Notes: generated by a model from the letters alone, not told the origin. DNA of 64,000 nt from Certhia americana (GCA_018697195.1 JAGMWU010000070.1:98072-162071), one strand, 5' to 3'. Shown: positions 25,563 to 39,682, counted from the stretch's first letter. Numbers and translations are program-made.

Positions 25563-25891
25563 TGATAAATGGAATTGGATATTGAAAGATGAGAGAAATA
25601 ATGAGGAGAAACCATAAATTCCATAAGAATTAAAAATTAAAAGGGAGGGTTCTACATCAGAGGGAAAGCTGAGGGATCAGGCGTTTGGGAAGTCTGTGCC
25701 TCTCAAGCACCTCAGCCAGTGGGGAAAGGGAGAGGAAAATTGGGATAAAAGGGAGGCTGTATCCTCCAAAAATGTGAGACACCCAGGGGAATGCCCCATG
25801 GCCTCTCCCTTTATTTGAATAAAGTTACAGGACTCCTCTGTCTCCTTTTTGGACATAACCCTCTGGTGTTTGTGGATTCATTTTCCTGACA
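25563..25891 (+). mobile_element. Solo-LTR candidate with possible 4-bp target duplication
   Basis: The block starts TGATAAATGG and ends TTTTCCTGACA. It contains GGGATAAAAGGGAGG (TATA-like, about 25743) and TGAATAAAGTTACAGG (AATAAA, about 25818), then GGTGTTTGTGGATTC near the end, as in avian LTRs. TTGC flanks both ends directly. The short duplication could be chance. LTR-like sequence may extend left towards 25380. Confidence 0.5.
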
Positions 25892-28800
25892 TTGCTGAGA
25901 GTATTGACTTCAATTCAGTCCCTCTGTCCTGCTTCCCCTCAACATAACTTTCACAATTACCAGTCTTTACAGCTCTGAGAACCTTCCACAGGTACCCTCA
26001 CCGGAGCACAGTGCAGGGGCACAAATAGCCCAGAGTCCAGCACAGCCCCCAAAACCAAGTGGGGTAGGCAAGAGAGAATCCCCTCCATTTAACTGAGCAC
26101 ATTTAATAGAAAGACAGTAACTATGGAAACTTGAAGCATCAATTTTAGCCTTTCAAGGCAGAATCTAATTTTAACCAACTAATTGGGTGCTTGAAGTGGT
26201 AGTGAAAGAAAGAGGAACACATTTTTGTCAGTGCTCTTAGAGGCATCTGTTTTAAAATAGAATGAATGAATGTGTGAGCTTCACCATTTAGAGAGGATAG
26301 CATAGTAAAGGAGCAGGGACACATGAAAACTGATCTTAGAGATAATTTTTTCTTTCTTTCTTCATCATCTGTGGTTAGCTTACAGACTTCAAGCATTCCT
26401 CTTGGGCTCTCACCCCAGTAGCCCAAAGCATTGAAATCTACAGGCCAGATGATTACAGGGTAAAGCTTTCTGCTTGGATATTCTTTAAAAAACCCCAAAC
26501 ACGCAAAGCTTCAGACAGTGGGAAATGCAGTTCCTTGTCTCTCAGAGGCTGGAGATGGCTCTTAACCTCAGAGCTGACACCTGCTCCTTGTCTCCCTCTG
26601 GCTCTGATCTCAAATAAAGGGATAATTTTACCAGTACTTAAGAGATGCAACCTGAAACTGGCCTTTTCTCTATCTGTGCAACGGAAGAAAGGGTACTATT
26701 AATGTTTAATTTACTTTGATTTTGTTGTCCCCAAACTGATTTCATAACATTAAAAGTAAACTATACTATACAGGTACATAGAATTAATTTAGACCTACAA
26801 AATCCTTTAGCTGACCTACTTTGACTAGTTTATCACTGAACCTCTGCAAACTTCTCCTCCTCTGAAAGCCAATTAACTAAACACTAACCAATGTCTATTT
26901 TGATCCTCTCCAACGTGGCTGTTGGCCAGCAACCTGCCCTAAAAGACATCTGTCACTGTAATACCTTCCACAAAATGGGGCTGTAAAACTGAAGACATCA
27001 AAAGCCTCCAAACAGACCCTGGCAGTCCCAGCACTCTTTCCCTTCCATGATATATATGTCACATCAGCAGCTTGCTATCACCTCCTGTTAGGATCATGTC
27101 CCATTATTATCCCTTTTTACTGATATGGGATGAATGGAGCTAATAATATTCCACATCAGTTAAAGAGGAATCTTAATTAAATGTGATGAGGAAGTGCTAA
27201 TACAATGTGATAAGCCCCCTGGAAAAGCACGCTACATAATTTCTCTCTTTTTCAGAATCCTTTAAACATTCTTCCTGAAGGAAATGGAGGTGACCTTGCA
27301 AAGACTGCCCACATCCCCTCTCCTATTGCAGACACAGTTTTGCTCTTTCAGGTGCTTGCAAGGCCCACATTTGGAGAATTTTTCCTCAGGTTATAGGTAA
27401 ATTCAGGTGTTATGAGCACTGAGAATCATCTGGGCCTTTAACCCTTTAAAGCAGATGTTTTGGTGCTGATGAGACAAACCTGACTGCTCTGGAAGCCTGG
27501 ACCCCCTGGATCATGGAGCTAAACCTTCTGTTTGTCTTCTGCTGCAGCTAAAGGTGTCCTCTCAAAACTGAGCCAAAGGATGAATTAGGTTTTCAAAGGA
27601 TTTTTATCTAATAATTCTGCATGCAGATCTATCAAATATCAAACCCCAGCTCTGGGTGGTTGTTCAAATCCCATTTAAATGTGTTTATGAACTTCCTGAT
27701 GTGGTCGGTGCTTTATTCTACTTGGTCACACAAACTGAAATCACAAACTGCTAGGTGATGTGCTGTAAAGGCCAGGGAATAGTGAAACAAAATCAAGTGA
27801 ACAAAAAGATAACTCGGGGGGGGGGGAATAATACACAGCTAGGGAACATTAAGGTATGTTTATCAAATGAAAGCTAAGATCAAATTGGGCAGTTGCTTGG
27901 AATGGGTGGCAGCACATTGCAAAAGGCACTTCAACAGTTGCAGCTGCCTTTGTGACTTGTCTCAGACTAAACTTTCTTAAATATTCATCAGAGGGTGAGT
28001 ATTAATTCTGGGAGGCTCTCTGAGCCCCAACACACAAAAAGTGGGTACAGCTATCCCACTTGATCACTATAACCAGTTGATAATAAACCACTCATAATCT
28101 CAATGTAAGAGGAAATTATATGCTTTGTGTTTCAATATTTTGATTTTAGTTTTATAGCCCCAGTCATGCTTTAAGCCAAGAATTGTTCCCTCAATGGAAC
28201 AGTTGGAGAAGTGGCTCAGACTTGTCCTTCCACATAAAATGATGTTTTATTTATTTACACTATACTCAGGAACTGCTCATGTGTTAATCAACTCACTTTC
28301 AAGAAAGGCTCAAATAGTTGTAGTAAAACTTCCAAAACTTATTTATTTAATATTCCAGCCATTTCACTTTTCTGAAGGAAATTAAAAATGGAAGAACTGG
28401 CTCGAAACAAACAGGAAGATCAAATCTGGGAAATTAATTATTACAGATTGTTTTTTTAGATTTACTATAGATTGTAATAGATGTAAAATGGGTATCTGAG
28501 AGCTAAGAAGGGGAAATTAACTTTGTTTCCATATTATTGCTTAATGGAGGCTGACTTCAGAAAAAATCCTGGTTAAATTGGAAAAAATTTCTTTTGCTTG
28601 TGATCCCTTTAAATGAATAGGCAGGGGAAAAATCAAGAACAGACTGTATCTGGATTGATAGCATGGTTATTTTCCTTCCAGGAAATGTGTCATATGCTCA
28701 GGTAACTAGGACAAGCTGTCAAAGAATAGAAACATTTAAAAGATCTTAGTGTTCATAAAGGCTAAAAGGTGATGTTATTGCTTCTTGAATCCTTCACTTC

Positions 28801-29119
28801 AAAAGGAATTTTAATTTGCCATCTGGTGAAATCCACATGTAGAATATGTTAAAATTATTTTAACGCTGAATTAAACTTCACACTTTCATTTTCCTGTTGT
28901 AATTGTGTGTTTTATACGTGTCCATGTTAATACAAAACTGGGCCATTTGTTTTGAGTTTCTGCAGTTCTTGAGGTGGTGCACAATTATTTAACTTCTAAA
29001 TTTTACATATCAGAGTCTACTTTCCCAGCATCTTTTCCAGTCCCACCACTACCAGGTCATGCCATAGAGGAAAGGACTTTGTACATAATCAGCTCTGGAA
29101 GTAGCTGAGTGTGTGCTGT

Positions 29120-29555
29120 CACCAAATTTTTAGGATTGGAAGGGAACCTCTGGAGATCACCCAACTCAACTCCCCTGCCCAGGCAGGGTCACCTGCAGGA
29201 GGTGACACAGAAATGTGTCCAGGTGTGGTTGGAATGTCACCAGAGAGGTTCCCTGGCCTCCATGAGCAGCCTGTTCCACTGTTCTGCCACCTCAGTGTAA
29301 TTAAGTTCTCCTCATGCTGAGATGGAGCTTTCCATGGTTTAGTTTATGGCCACTGCTCCTTGTCCTGTCACTGAAAAGAGTCTGGCACCATCCTCTGACC
29401 CCCCTTGGAGATATTTACAAGCATGAATGAGATCCCTTCTCAGTCTTCTCTTCTCCAGACTAAACAGGCCAAGCTTCTGCAGTCTCTCCTTATAAAAATG
29501 ATGCTCCAGACCCCTCATCATCTTTGTGGCCTCCACTGGACCCTCTCCAGTGGCC
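29120..29555 (-). repeat. CR1 LINE fragment, second subfamily
   Basis: The antisense copy carries GGATTGGAAGGGAACCTCTGG, CAGGCAGGGTCACCTGCAGG, CAGCCTGTTCCACTGTTCTG, CTCCTTGTCCTGTCACTG and CAGTCTTCTCTTCTCCAGAC, ending near TGGACCCTCTCCAG. The GATCACCCAACTCAACTCCCC start marks it as a different CR1 subfamily from most others here. Confidence 0.88.
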
Positions 29556-31184
29556 CCTGTCGGAGCCCAGGACATTCCTCTGGCTGTCCTGGATGGTTCG
29601 AGGCCCTGGCAAGGGGCTCAGAGACCTTGGCACAGAGTCAAAAACACCTATGCCTTCGATTTTAGCCCACAGGAAAAATTACCAACTTTGTGTGAGGATT
29701 TACAGGCCACAGGAGTTTGAATAGAGTGATAGCTAATTTGCCACAGGGTGAAAAAGTAGAATTTTGGGGTTTTAGAACGGGAGTTCAAGGGGCAATATGG
29801 AGGGGTCTGAGTGTGTCCTGTCCTTCTTCTTCTTCTTGTCCTCCATCTTCTGCTGTGATGGTGGCACTTTCTGGTTGGTTTAGAGCAGAGACCGACTGTC
29901 TAACACAGGTGATAGGGATCGGAAAATTATTGTAAATAAGGTACATGTAGTTTTTAGTATACAAAGTCAACACCACCCTGAAGGCAGGGATTGTGCCTCA
30001 GCCCAACCTGCTGAACAGAGCTCTGCAGGTCAGAGAAAGAATGGAATAGATAAGGAAAAATAAACAACCTTGGAAAGCAGAACTGATGGATCTCAACCTC
30101 TTCTTTGGTCATGGGGCTGGGAGAAAAGGACTTTCTAAAATCTCAGGAGCCATAAAATCATCAAAACCTGAGTGCCCCTTATCTTTCTTGGACTGTGCAG
30201 TCAGGTCTCAGCTTTGCTGTATGAGTTGGCATCTCTCCACTGCAAAGGTGTGAAACCAGAATGTAAGACCCCCATCACAAGGAATCACAAGGTGAAAAAA
30301 ATGCTTCATCCTCAAACTGGGCAACCTGACAATTCCATAAAAGGGGATTTTTTCAGCTATTTCAATGTATTCCCTCACTGGAAAACAAAGGAAAAAAATA
30401 ATTTAAAAAAAGCAATTTCTGCAGCCAAATGCCAGTTTACCTGGCCAGCAGCAAGAGCTGCCACTCATTAATCCTGATGTGCCCTGCCCCACTAAGCACT
30501 AGGTATAAAAGGCTGCAGCCCTGAAATTGCTTCATCTGCTCTCTCTGATCCACAAATGCAGCACCAAACATCATTTGAATGGCAATTTAAATAATTTAAA
30601 TTTCCTTTACACCAAACTTGGGAGAAGAAACAGCTTGGGGTGGCGAGTGGAAGCACAGACCATGAGAAGAAGGAGGAAAAAGCTCCGTTTCTCTGTTTCT
30701 GTGCCTTCCTGCTGCCACATGGAGCAGCACACTTCATTGGAGCATGCAGCTCAGTGGCTGCAATCTCTGCAGCGGCTCCGAGGCTGGAGGAAGTGCAGTC
30801 ACAGCAGATATCCTCTGTGCCGAGGAGGAAAGACAGCCAAGGCAGGCTTTGAAATGCTCTGGGTGATCTACTTCATTCTGCTCACAATTTGATGTTCAAA
30901 AACATGTGTGCATATTTCCTGAAACTAGCACAAATATCTAATACCTCTCCTTGCAAAAAACAAGATCATCATGCTTGCAGATCATCCACAAGCAGCTATG
31001 GAGGGTTTTTGCCTCAGCATTCATCAATTTGCATCTCTAGTGAAACAACCCAGTGAACAGGCAAACAGATTTTTATCTCTATGCTTGAGCAGATCTGCCA
31101 ATTGCTTAAAGCTTAAAGTGTCAGTCTTCAGGCAGGGACAATACCTGGAGAGAGGACAAATATTTAGGCTCAAGAGCAAATACC

Positions 31185-31460
31185 AGAGAGAGAGACTCTT
31201 CATCAGGAACTGTAGTGGCAGGACAAGGGGGAATGGATGCAAACTGAAATAGCATCACAGGAGAAATTCTTCCCTGGGAGGGTGGGCAGGGCCTGGCACA
31301 GAGTGCCCAGAAAAGCTCTGGCTGCCCCTGGATCCCTGGCAGTGTCCAAGGCCAGGTTAGGCAGGGCTTGGAGCAACCTGGGATGGTGGAAGATGTCCCT
31401 GCTCATGGCAGGGAGGTGAAACAAGATGAATTTAAAGGTCCCTTCCAAGCCAAAGCTACA
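31185..31460 (+). repeat. CR1 LINE 3' end
   Basis: The sense copy contains GTGGCAGGACAAGGGGGAATG, GAGAAATTCTTCCCTGGGAGG, CTGGATCCCTGGCAGTGTCC and TTTAAAGGTCCCTTCC. It has lost its terminal ATTCTRTG repeats. A pure T-rich tract follows 50 bp downstream. Confidence 0.87.
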
Positions 31461-31507
31461 TACAGCTTCTAGTATCTGAGAGAATCAATTAACAAAAGTT
31501 AATTACT

Positions 31508-31542
31508 TTTTTTTTTCTTTCTTTTTTTTTTTTTTTTTTTTT
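31508..31542. repeat. Poly-T tract
   Basis: This is a nearly pure T tract of about 35 bases with two interrupting C, directly 5' of CAGGG. It may be the antisense tail of a retroposed sequence, but no parent element is recognisable. Confidence 0.8.
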
Positions 31543-33155
31543 CAGGGAGCACAGCTTTCCCTTGGCACATGTTTTTTTGGAGATACAGACACAACTTAAA
31601 AAAGAAGTGAGAGGGAAAGCCAACAATATGACAACAAAACAACTGTTTGCAACTACTGAAAATATTGTGTTAATTGCTCAGCTGCTCTCTTCAGAGCCTC
31701 AGACTCTCACCAAAATATAACAAGTGGGGTGGCTTCCCCCTTGCTAAGGAAGCTCAGATTAATTTATTAATCCATGGACATAGGAGGAATCTTCCTTTCA
31801 CCCAAAGTCTCCTGTTGGTCCAAATATGTTGGTCCAAATATGTCTGCAACTGCACCCACAGAGCTTTCTCAAGGCCAACCCCACTCTTCCCCCTCTATAA
31901 ATAACTTTGGGTTGAGCTCATACTCCTCCCAAATATCCTTCCTACTCCTGCCCGCAGCTTTGATTTCATGCATGTCTTCAGAAGCCAGAGTGAATCACCC
32001 ATTTCCTGCCTCTTAATCCTCACTCTGTCACAGAGCTCTGCAGGTTTGCTGCTGCTCCTCCAGGTGATTCTGCTTTGGGTTCAGTAAGAAAAGCAAAATT
32101 AAGATAGAAAAATACTGAGCAGGTGGCACTACCACAGTCTAACACACAGAGAAAGGAATCAAGCTTGTTCCCTCGTGGCTGTTGTATTTCAAACACAATT
32201 AAATAATGACGTAGCATAAATTACAGCCTGGATTTTCTCATGTAGTTTTTTCTCCCCATGTGGGCTGGAAAACTCCATGTGAGATTTTAGTGTCTCCAGT
32301 CTTTGCAATGTGGAATCATGTCATATCCATTCAACCTTGACAGGTCACTTCAGTTAAAAAGTATCAGCAGTTCTGTGAGAATCTCAGGTTTCATGTGGGA
32401 ATAAAGAAAGCTCAAACCTTAAAAAAGTGAATTTTGGCTGTTAACGCACCAGAAAGCAAGCAAAAGGAAGTCACTTGAGGCTGAAGTTTTGAATGTCTGG
32501 GACTGGCAGCATAGGACTGACCCAATGCAATTTCATGGTCTGTTTACCCATCCTGCTCTCTACACCATCACACATTTAATAACAGGTGCTTTCCCTTAGC
32601 CAGGCATCTGTGACAAACAGAACATGCTGCAGAGAAAGCAACTGCCTTCAGAAATCTACTTCCAGCCAATGCAGAGTTCGTGTCTGAGACTCACAGGACT
32701 GCATAATCAATAATCATGGTCTGCAAGACAGAAAAATATCTTCCGATGGCTTCCTTCAAAGCTGTGCACCAGATCCTGGATTCTTTTTCAGCATTTCAGG
32801 ATTATGCAGCTTCCCTAAAGGCTGTGTGGACCAACACTGTTATCCTGCATAACTCTATCTGGCACTTGACCTGAATATGTTTCTCCCGATTAGGCAGTGA
32901 CATTCTCATCTGGAAACTCTGTTTGTGCATTCAAATTGTTGTCTCAGCACAAAGGTGTAGTGGAGTTATTCTGAAAACTCAAATGTGTGACACTGGCTGG
33001 ATTTTGAAAACTTCAGTTATGAGCATGGCTTGGAAGCTTTCACTTCCAGATTCCAGAATCTGCTGCACCTTATTTCTCCCAGCACAAGTGTTGTGAAGTG
33101 ATGGGGCTCTGTCAAGTGGCGGTGCCAACCTCAGCAGAGAAAGAAAGACTTAACC

Positions 33156-33201
33156 TTAGGTGTTAAGACTAACTTTAGGTGTTAACTTATTAACACCTAA
33201 A
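33156..33201. repeat. Perfect 12-bp stem inverted repeat plus a direct copy
   Basis: TTTAGGTGTTAA (33174-33185) is followed by a 4-base loop and its exact reverse complement (33190-33201). A further direct copy of TTAGGTGTTAA lies at 33156-33166. The arms contain GTTAA/TTAAC, close to a hepatocyte nuclear factor 1-type half site. No parent transposon was recognised. Confidence 0.9.
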
Positions 33202-36200
33202 TAAAATCAGCCAGTGGCTGCTAGCCTGGATTCTCCCAGGTCACAGATGAAGCAGGTCTGCAAAGGAGGTAGAATTTCTGCCCAGCACCTCTGTGTAGCA
33301 AACAGGAGACCTCACTGCCAGCTGCAACAATTTGTTCCCTTTCACAAATACTAAATTGATCACAGCACCCAAATATTCCACTTGCCTTAATTCATGCTGT
33401 GTATTTGTCATATTTGCCATGAGAATTGCACAGTCTCAGATCACATCTTCTGTCCAGAAAAAAAACCCCAAACCTGCAACAGCTGTCACTGTGCAGATCA
33501 AATAAAGGCCATTCAAACCAAAATCATCTCCTGTCTCCTCAGCTCCCCTGGGAAGGAAGGATTTTGTAGGCAGAGCAGAAAGGCAAAAGCTCAGCATATG
33601 GCAGAGCAGAAAGCAAGCTCTGTCCCCCAAGAACAATCATTTGCCAGTTCCAAGAGTAATCCACTGAGTATCTGAGTTGACCTTAACTATTAATCTAACA
33701 CAGGATGTGAGTAGTTGTGCTTCCAAAAGTCATAAAATGCCCACAAAAATTAATACCACAGAATTAACACAGCTCCACTTTTTTTTACCAGTAATTACTC
33801 AGAATGCCCAGTTCTCTCATTTTGTGCATGTTACTTGATGGCTGCTAGAGGTTTTGAAGGCTCAAAAGCTGCTCCACCATTACATAATCACAGAATTAAG
33901 CAAATCAGATCTATAATCTCAATGGCTTTAGAAAAAGCTGGGAAAGGGAAGGAAGAAAAAAATAATCACAACTCTAATGATGTAGAAAAAACAAATAAGA
34001 AGTTTAATTTTATTTTTTTTAAAATTAGATGATCTTTACTGACTTCTGTACTTGGGGTTGGTGATAATTACTTTTCAGGGATCTTCTCAAGTATGATGCT
34101 CTGCACAGCTCAAAGGAAATGTTATTCCCAAAATGCAAAACAGCTCAAAATGGCAGAGCAAATATTTAATTCCTGTTTTTTCTAACTCCCAGACTGCACC
34201 TCAACAGTAGAACCCAATGCAATCTTGCCCACTTTAGCCAGAATCCATCAGCATATTTACCTAAATCCCAAGCAGTGGTATCAAAGACTGATAAAATGTT
34301 TGGGAAAAAAAATTCTTTGGCTTTCTAGGCACTGTATATCATTTTGGAAAGACATCAAATAGGCTGGGTGATTGAGCTACAAATAAAATCTAAAAAGATA
34401 CAGATAATTGGAGTCTCCAATTAAGAGTCTCCTCAGCACAACCTCAGCATTCTAGTTTTTAAACAGGAGCAGGTAAGAGGATGACTGGTCAGCCCATGTA
34501 AGGAGAGAACAATCACTTGCTTGAGCAGCCCCACTTTCCATGGAAAACACTGGATAAACATCCATGGAAGGTTTTCCCTCATTTCCAGGACTCCAGTTGT
34601 TGTGGGACCCCCCACACCCACTTCTAGGCTACACAGGAGGGCTTTTCTCTGGGCTTGCTACCTTTCCACATAAATGGTAATTTAGTGACACTGGGTGCTA
34701 TTTGGATGCCCAGTTCCTCTATTGTCTGCATATATCAATCCATTTTTTTTCAAGCCCTAATGCCCTTAAGCATTTACTCCCAGAAATGCTTCCTAAAAGC
34801 TGAGGCAAAGACAGCCAGAGAGTTCTGTCTGACAGAACAGAGTCCTGCCACCACAGCCAGGAAACACTGCCTTGGGCTGGTCACTTTGTCCTCAGATGGT
34901 GGAAATAGCTGACATTTTTATCAATGGGTTGCCAATGATGATTCTAGGCTTACCCACAAATTTTAAAATAATTGCTTAGTTATGAATTTGCTTTCTAATT
35001 GTAATGAAAAGAATGCTTCCCTTTCTTCCCACATTCTGTTCTTTCTGTAGTAGTGTTACTGCACCTGATGGCCACTGCACTTCAGCAGTTTCATGGACTC
35101 TGTTTTGACTTCAGCTTGCTCTTAGAGAGTGTAGGAAGGGGAGGAACAACACACTTGAGTTCTCCCCTCTCTCTTGTGAATATGCTCAGGCAACACTGCA
35201 GCCACATGCAGGAGTGATTCTTCCTACTGGGATGAATTCCAAATAAGAGTCTCATGGTCAGTGGGTTTCTCCCCCACTGCCTGTAATTGCCCACCAGCCA
35301 TTAAACATGAATCCAACACTGGGTCACATTGTCCAATCTCTTATTGCTGCTCATCAGCACTGCTGATGGCATTGCAGCTGGCAGCACAATCCAGCTGAAA
35401 TGGAATTGGTCATTGATCAGGCTGCCCAGATGGCAGCTGAATGCCTGGCAGCAATCTGTGGTGAGGATATCTACTGAGGCTCTCTGGGGCTGCAAAATCA
35501 TGCCACAGGTGTCATCTTCATCTGACATTTCCACATTACCAGCTGGATTGTGGTTTGTTTAAGACTGGGTGGCTGCTGTATCCAGACTGGGAGTAAATAT
35601 TTTTCCACACCCAGTATCACTGCTGGTCTTTCCCAGTGAAGGGCAAATGTTACAGTCGTGGGTCTGGATATTTCCTTCCAGCTGCAAACCAGAATTTCCA
35701 GTAGTGATGATAAAACTACTCGAGTAACAGTGAAAAACGAACTTGGTGAACAGGGTTCTGCTGATCTCTTTAATTACGTGCTCAAGGAAATGACAAATTA
35801 ACTGTAACACAGCACTTCTCTCCACCTGAATTTGCTTGAGCTCACAAGTCTGTGTGACCAACTGGGATGCTATCATTGACACCACAGGAGATTAAAGGGC
35901 AACCAAAAACTCATCTTCTTTTCTTTTCCTGATTTCTAGTTTCTTACTTGTTTAGCTTGTTACAGCACAGCTGTAATTCATCTGCATTTCATCTGTAATT
36001 TCTAAATTTGATGTATCAAGTGCTGCTGTGCTATATTCTTCAAGCAGACTTCTATTCACTATTGTAGTTCATAAATACACTCCAGACCCAACAAATTTTA
36101 GAAGAAATAATATTTTCAGGGGGTTACTATACTTTTCAACCCCCTTATCAAATGCTTTATTACTCTTAGACCTAGCATCTCTTCTACTCTTTGTGTTTTA

Positions 36201-36564
36201 TTTACTCAGATAATGAAAGTCCTTATCTTTCTTTGCTTTTCCTTATCTGTTCTGATCTACTCTACAACAAGATCAGTTCTTCTTTCCTCTTTGACCTTGT
36301 TTTCACAAGTCTGATTCTCTACAAGCACAACAGCCCTTCGTTCTGAACATGCAGTTCCAGGACTTGAGTCTGTGGTATCCTTAACCCCTTCTGTGCCAGT
36401 TGGAGTTCTCAGCAGCAGCTGATTGAGGTGAAAATGGAGCCCACACAAAGCTCTTCAGGCACAGCAGTTCCCTGAACCAGCTGATTCTAGAGTCAAAGAT
36501 GTGATAGAAGACTGGAACATATAGCAAGAACTAAAAGAAAAAGCAAAACAAAAAATCCCAAGAT

Positions 36565-36695
36565 TTCATACAATAGCCTGGGTTAGAAGGGACTTTTAAT
36601 CTCATTTCAAAGCCTGCCAAGGGCAGGGACTCTCCACTACACCAAGCTGCTCCAAGCCCCATCCAACCAGGCCTTGGACAGTTCCAGGAAGAGAC
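36565..36695 (-). repeat. CR1 LINE 3' fragment
   Basis: The antisense copy reads AGCCTGGGTTAGAAGGGAC, then GGGCAGGGACTCTCCACTAC, CCAAGCTGCTCCAAGCCCC and CAGGCCTTGGACAGTTCCAGG. It is short and diverged. Confidence 0.82.
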
Positions 36696-39682
36696 CCAGA
36701 CAGGCAAAAGCTGATGGGGAGTTACCTAAAGCCATTATGTGTATGGGACACATAATCTTCCTGAAATGCATTTAAGCTCTTTCCAAAGTTGGAACACAGC
36801 TCTTTATAAAAATTGCAATTACTTGCAGGTAAGACTACAGACATCAGGACAGAAATCAGCTTCCTAGTGGTTTCTTCAAAGTGGTTTGTGCAGCTTCTCT
36901 CCGTCCTCCACCAAGGAAGGAAAGAAAAAGAGGAACAGCAGCAAAAATCTGTCATGCTCATGATATCTGTGCGTTACAGACTTGGGATTTGTATTTTGGT
37001 TTCCTAGCAACTCTGAAGGCCAATTCAGCAGTGATTTTATACTGAGCACCAGTTACAGGGCTGCTTCAGCTCTTCTTACAGAGAGACTTCAGAATCTTTA
37101 ACTGCCTCCTTCTCTCCTTTATTGCACAAGTAAAGTGCAATCTTAGGCTGACTGGTAAATTAGTAACACCTCCATTTTACTTTTACCTACATTCCATCCT
37201 CTGATGATTTTTTATTCCACATGAAAAAATTATGAAGAGCTCTTAAGCTAGTGTTTAATCAAATTGGTCAGGGAAAATGAACAAATGGAAAGGAGAATCT
37301 GCAGATTAAAATGAAGTTATCATCAAAGAAGATCAAAACCAGAGCTGACCTCACATCATAGCTATGAAGAACCCAGATGCACTTTCTGCAATGTCTGTTA
37401 CAAAAACTTGCCATCTGTGAACGGTAAAAGGAGAAAAAACAGGCAAGAATAACGAGGTTAACTCTAGACCTTGATGAGCACTAAGCTTTTAAAATTATAT
37501 TTGACATATAATTCCAAGATTCATAAAAATGCATCAAGAAATAAACACTGGGAGCAGGAGTATTTGTGGCTGGGAATATATTTTCCACTGAGAACAGCTC
37601 CAGAGCTGGCAGAAATGCTCCGAGCTTCCCATCCTGCTGTCTAGCCAGCATGCCTCAGAGAAGAGCAGAAGCTGACCTGCATGGTTCAGTCTGCACCACC
37701 CCCTGGCCTCCCTGCTGGGGCTGCCAATTAATTTCAGCTGTGACAGTGTTTTCTGCGATGTGGCAAGCTGCCAGTGGGGAACTGGATTAAGATCACCCAG
37801 TTCCTTTGCCTGTCAACCCAGAAGTAAAGCAGTTCTGTTTTCCATTTCCAGGTCTTCTGGACAGGTTCAGCTGCAGTTGGCGAGCCTGTGCACCGGGATG
37901 GAGGCACTGATTTATAGCGTGGGCCGACAGAAATGTGCTTTGTTCTGCCTCCAGACTTCACTACTGAAAATAGCTTTACTGTCTAACTGCACCTGCACTC
38001 TTCAGAGGGGAAAAGGCAGGGACCCAGAGCAGTCACCAGCATGTGTGGTCCTTGAGAAACTGTCACCTTCCTTGCCCCTCAAAAAATCAGTTTAATTAAA
38101 AGCAAAAGGTGATGTTCCTCATAATGCTTTATTTCTCCTAACTGAAGTCTGGCAATAAATGAAGCAGATAATCTGACACAAATGTTATTAATTTATTTTA
38201 ATTCTTTGGTTTGCAGCTACACATGTGGGAGACTCTGCTACCTATTTAGCATAAATTTGCAGCAAGATAATCATCTACTGAGAACAGGTAATTTTCTCTA
38301 TGAAGAGGTGACATTATACACAGTAACCAAAGAGAAAAAATCACCTGGAAACCGAAGCAGCAGGGTGGTGCTGGCCCACTCTTCTTGCTGATAGTCTATC
38401 ATATTTCAGTCCCAGGGTTTTTGGACAGAATTTATCCTCTACCTCTAACCAAAGACTTTTGACTCCAGGCATTTGGAAAGGACACTGTTCCCATGAGATC
38501 TGTCTGCTTATATTGTCAGAGATGACAGCAGGAGCAGTCTGAAAGGGCTTGGTGTGGACAATTCAGCTGCTGGAGTTATTAATTATGACCACTTCACCAC
38601 CTCTATGGGCATGCAAGTTGATTTACCACTAAAATGACAGTCTCTTGCTCCTGGGAGCAGACTGGATCACAAAGGCAGCAGGAGACAGTGAACAGGAGAG
38701 AGCAGGAGGGAGGAGAATGTACTTTTCACCCAAGGTGTGTTTAATGTGTAGTATTCCTCAGTAAAGAAAATTCCAGTTTGGATTTTGGTTCTTAAAAGCA
38801 AAGTTGTGAGGGCGACACACAGGGTTTGAAGGAAAGTTGGGGGAGGAATTGTTTGTTGTGCATTTTTCAGTATTATGATAATATGTTTAATATTTTGGTC
38901 ATTTTTCACTCACTGCCTTTGGTCAAAACTTCTTTCATTTTCTTCTGTCTTACAACATTCTTCTTTTAAACTCAGCCAACGCATTCAAGTGATTATGTAG
39001 AATGAAAATATCAGAAAATTTAATCAAAGGAACTAAAGAAGGCTCATGGCTTTCCTGATTGTTTATAAGCATAGTCTGTGTTCTGGATTTTCAAGTGCCT
39101 CTCAGTGCATTAAAAATCTGCATATGAAAAAACTGCCAAAATGACTTTTAGATGAGTGTTTGCATCTTGGAAAGAACTGTTTCTTTTTTCAAGGTTGGAA
39201 TAATTTAGCTGGAATAAGCCATCTAAAGGCCCAGGCACTAGGCCAAGGAGGTGTGGTTACAGGATAAGAAGGCATAACCTAAAGCAAAATCCCTTGTCCA
39301 GCTCAAGTAACCACGGGGACAAATGCAGAGAGGGAAGGGCAGAGGACCCCTCTTGCCCTTAATTGTCTAAGTGAGCCTAAGGAGATTAGCTGCACAATTA
39401 GGGATCTAATTAGTGCCACTCCCAGCCAGGACAGCAGCCTGTTTTCCATGTGTTCAGTATTATACACCTGAGGTGTGATCTATAAATGGAGTCTGACCTC
39501 CCTCCAATCCCACCTCACTCTGTGCTGCAGGACAGCATCCACACCACAGGGGTCTGGGAATCCACCAGCACAGGATTTGCTTGACAGGAAACAATTCTTG
39601 CTTTTTCAAAAACTCCTTTTCAGAACAGCCCAAGAAGTCATGCAAGGCAGGCAGGGGACAGAACTGGGATACAAACAGCAAA

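Noticed and set aside
30527..30892. 121-codon plus-strand open frame
   Set aside because: No recognisable domain or codon signal; it overlaps other frames in unique intronic sequence.
36028..36213. Hydrophobic short frame resembling mitochondrial protein (possible NUMT)
   Set aside because: I compared it with cytochrome b and ND4 patterns and found no sustained match.
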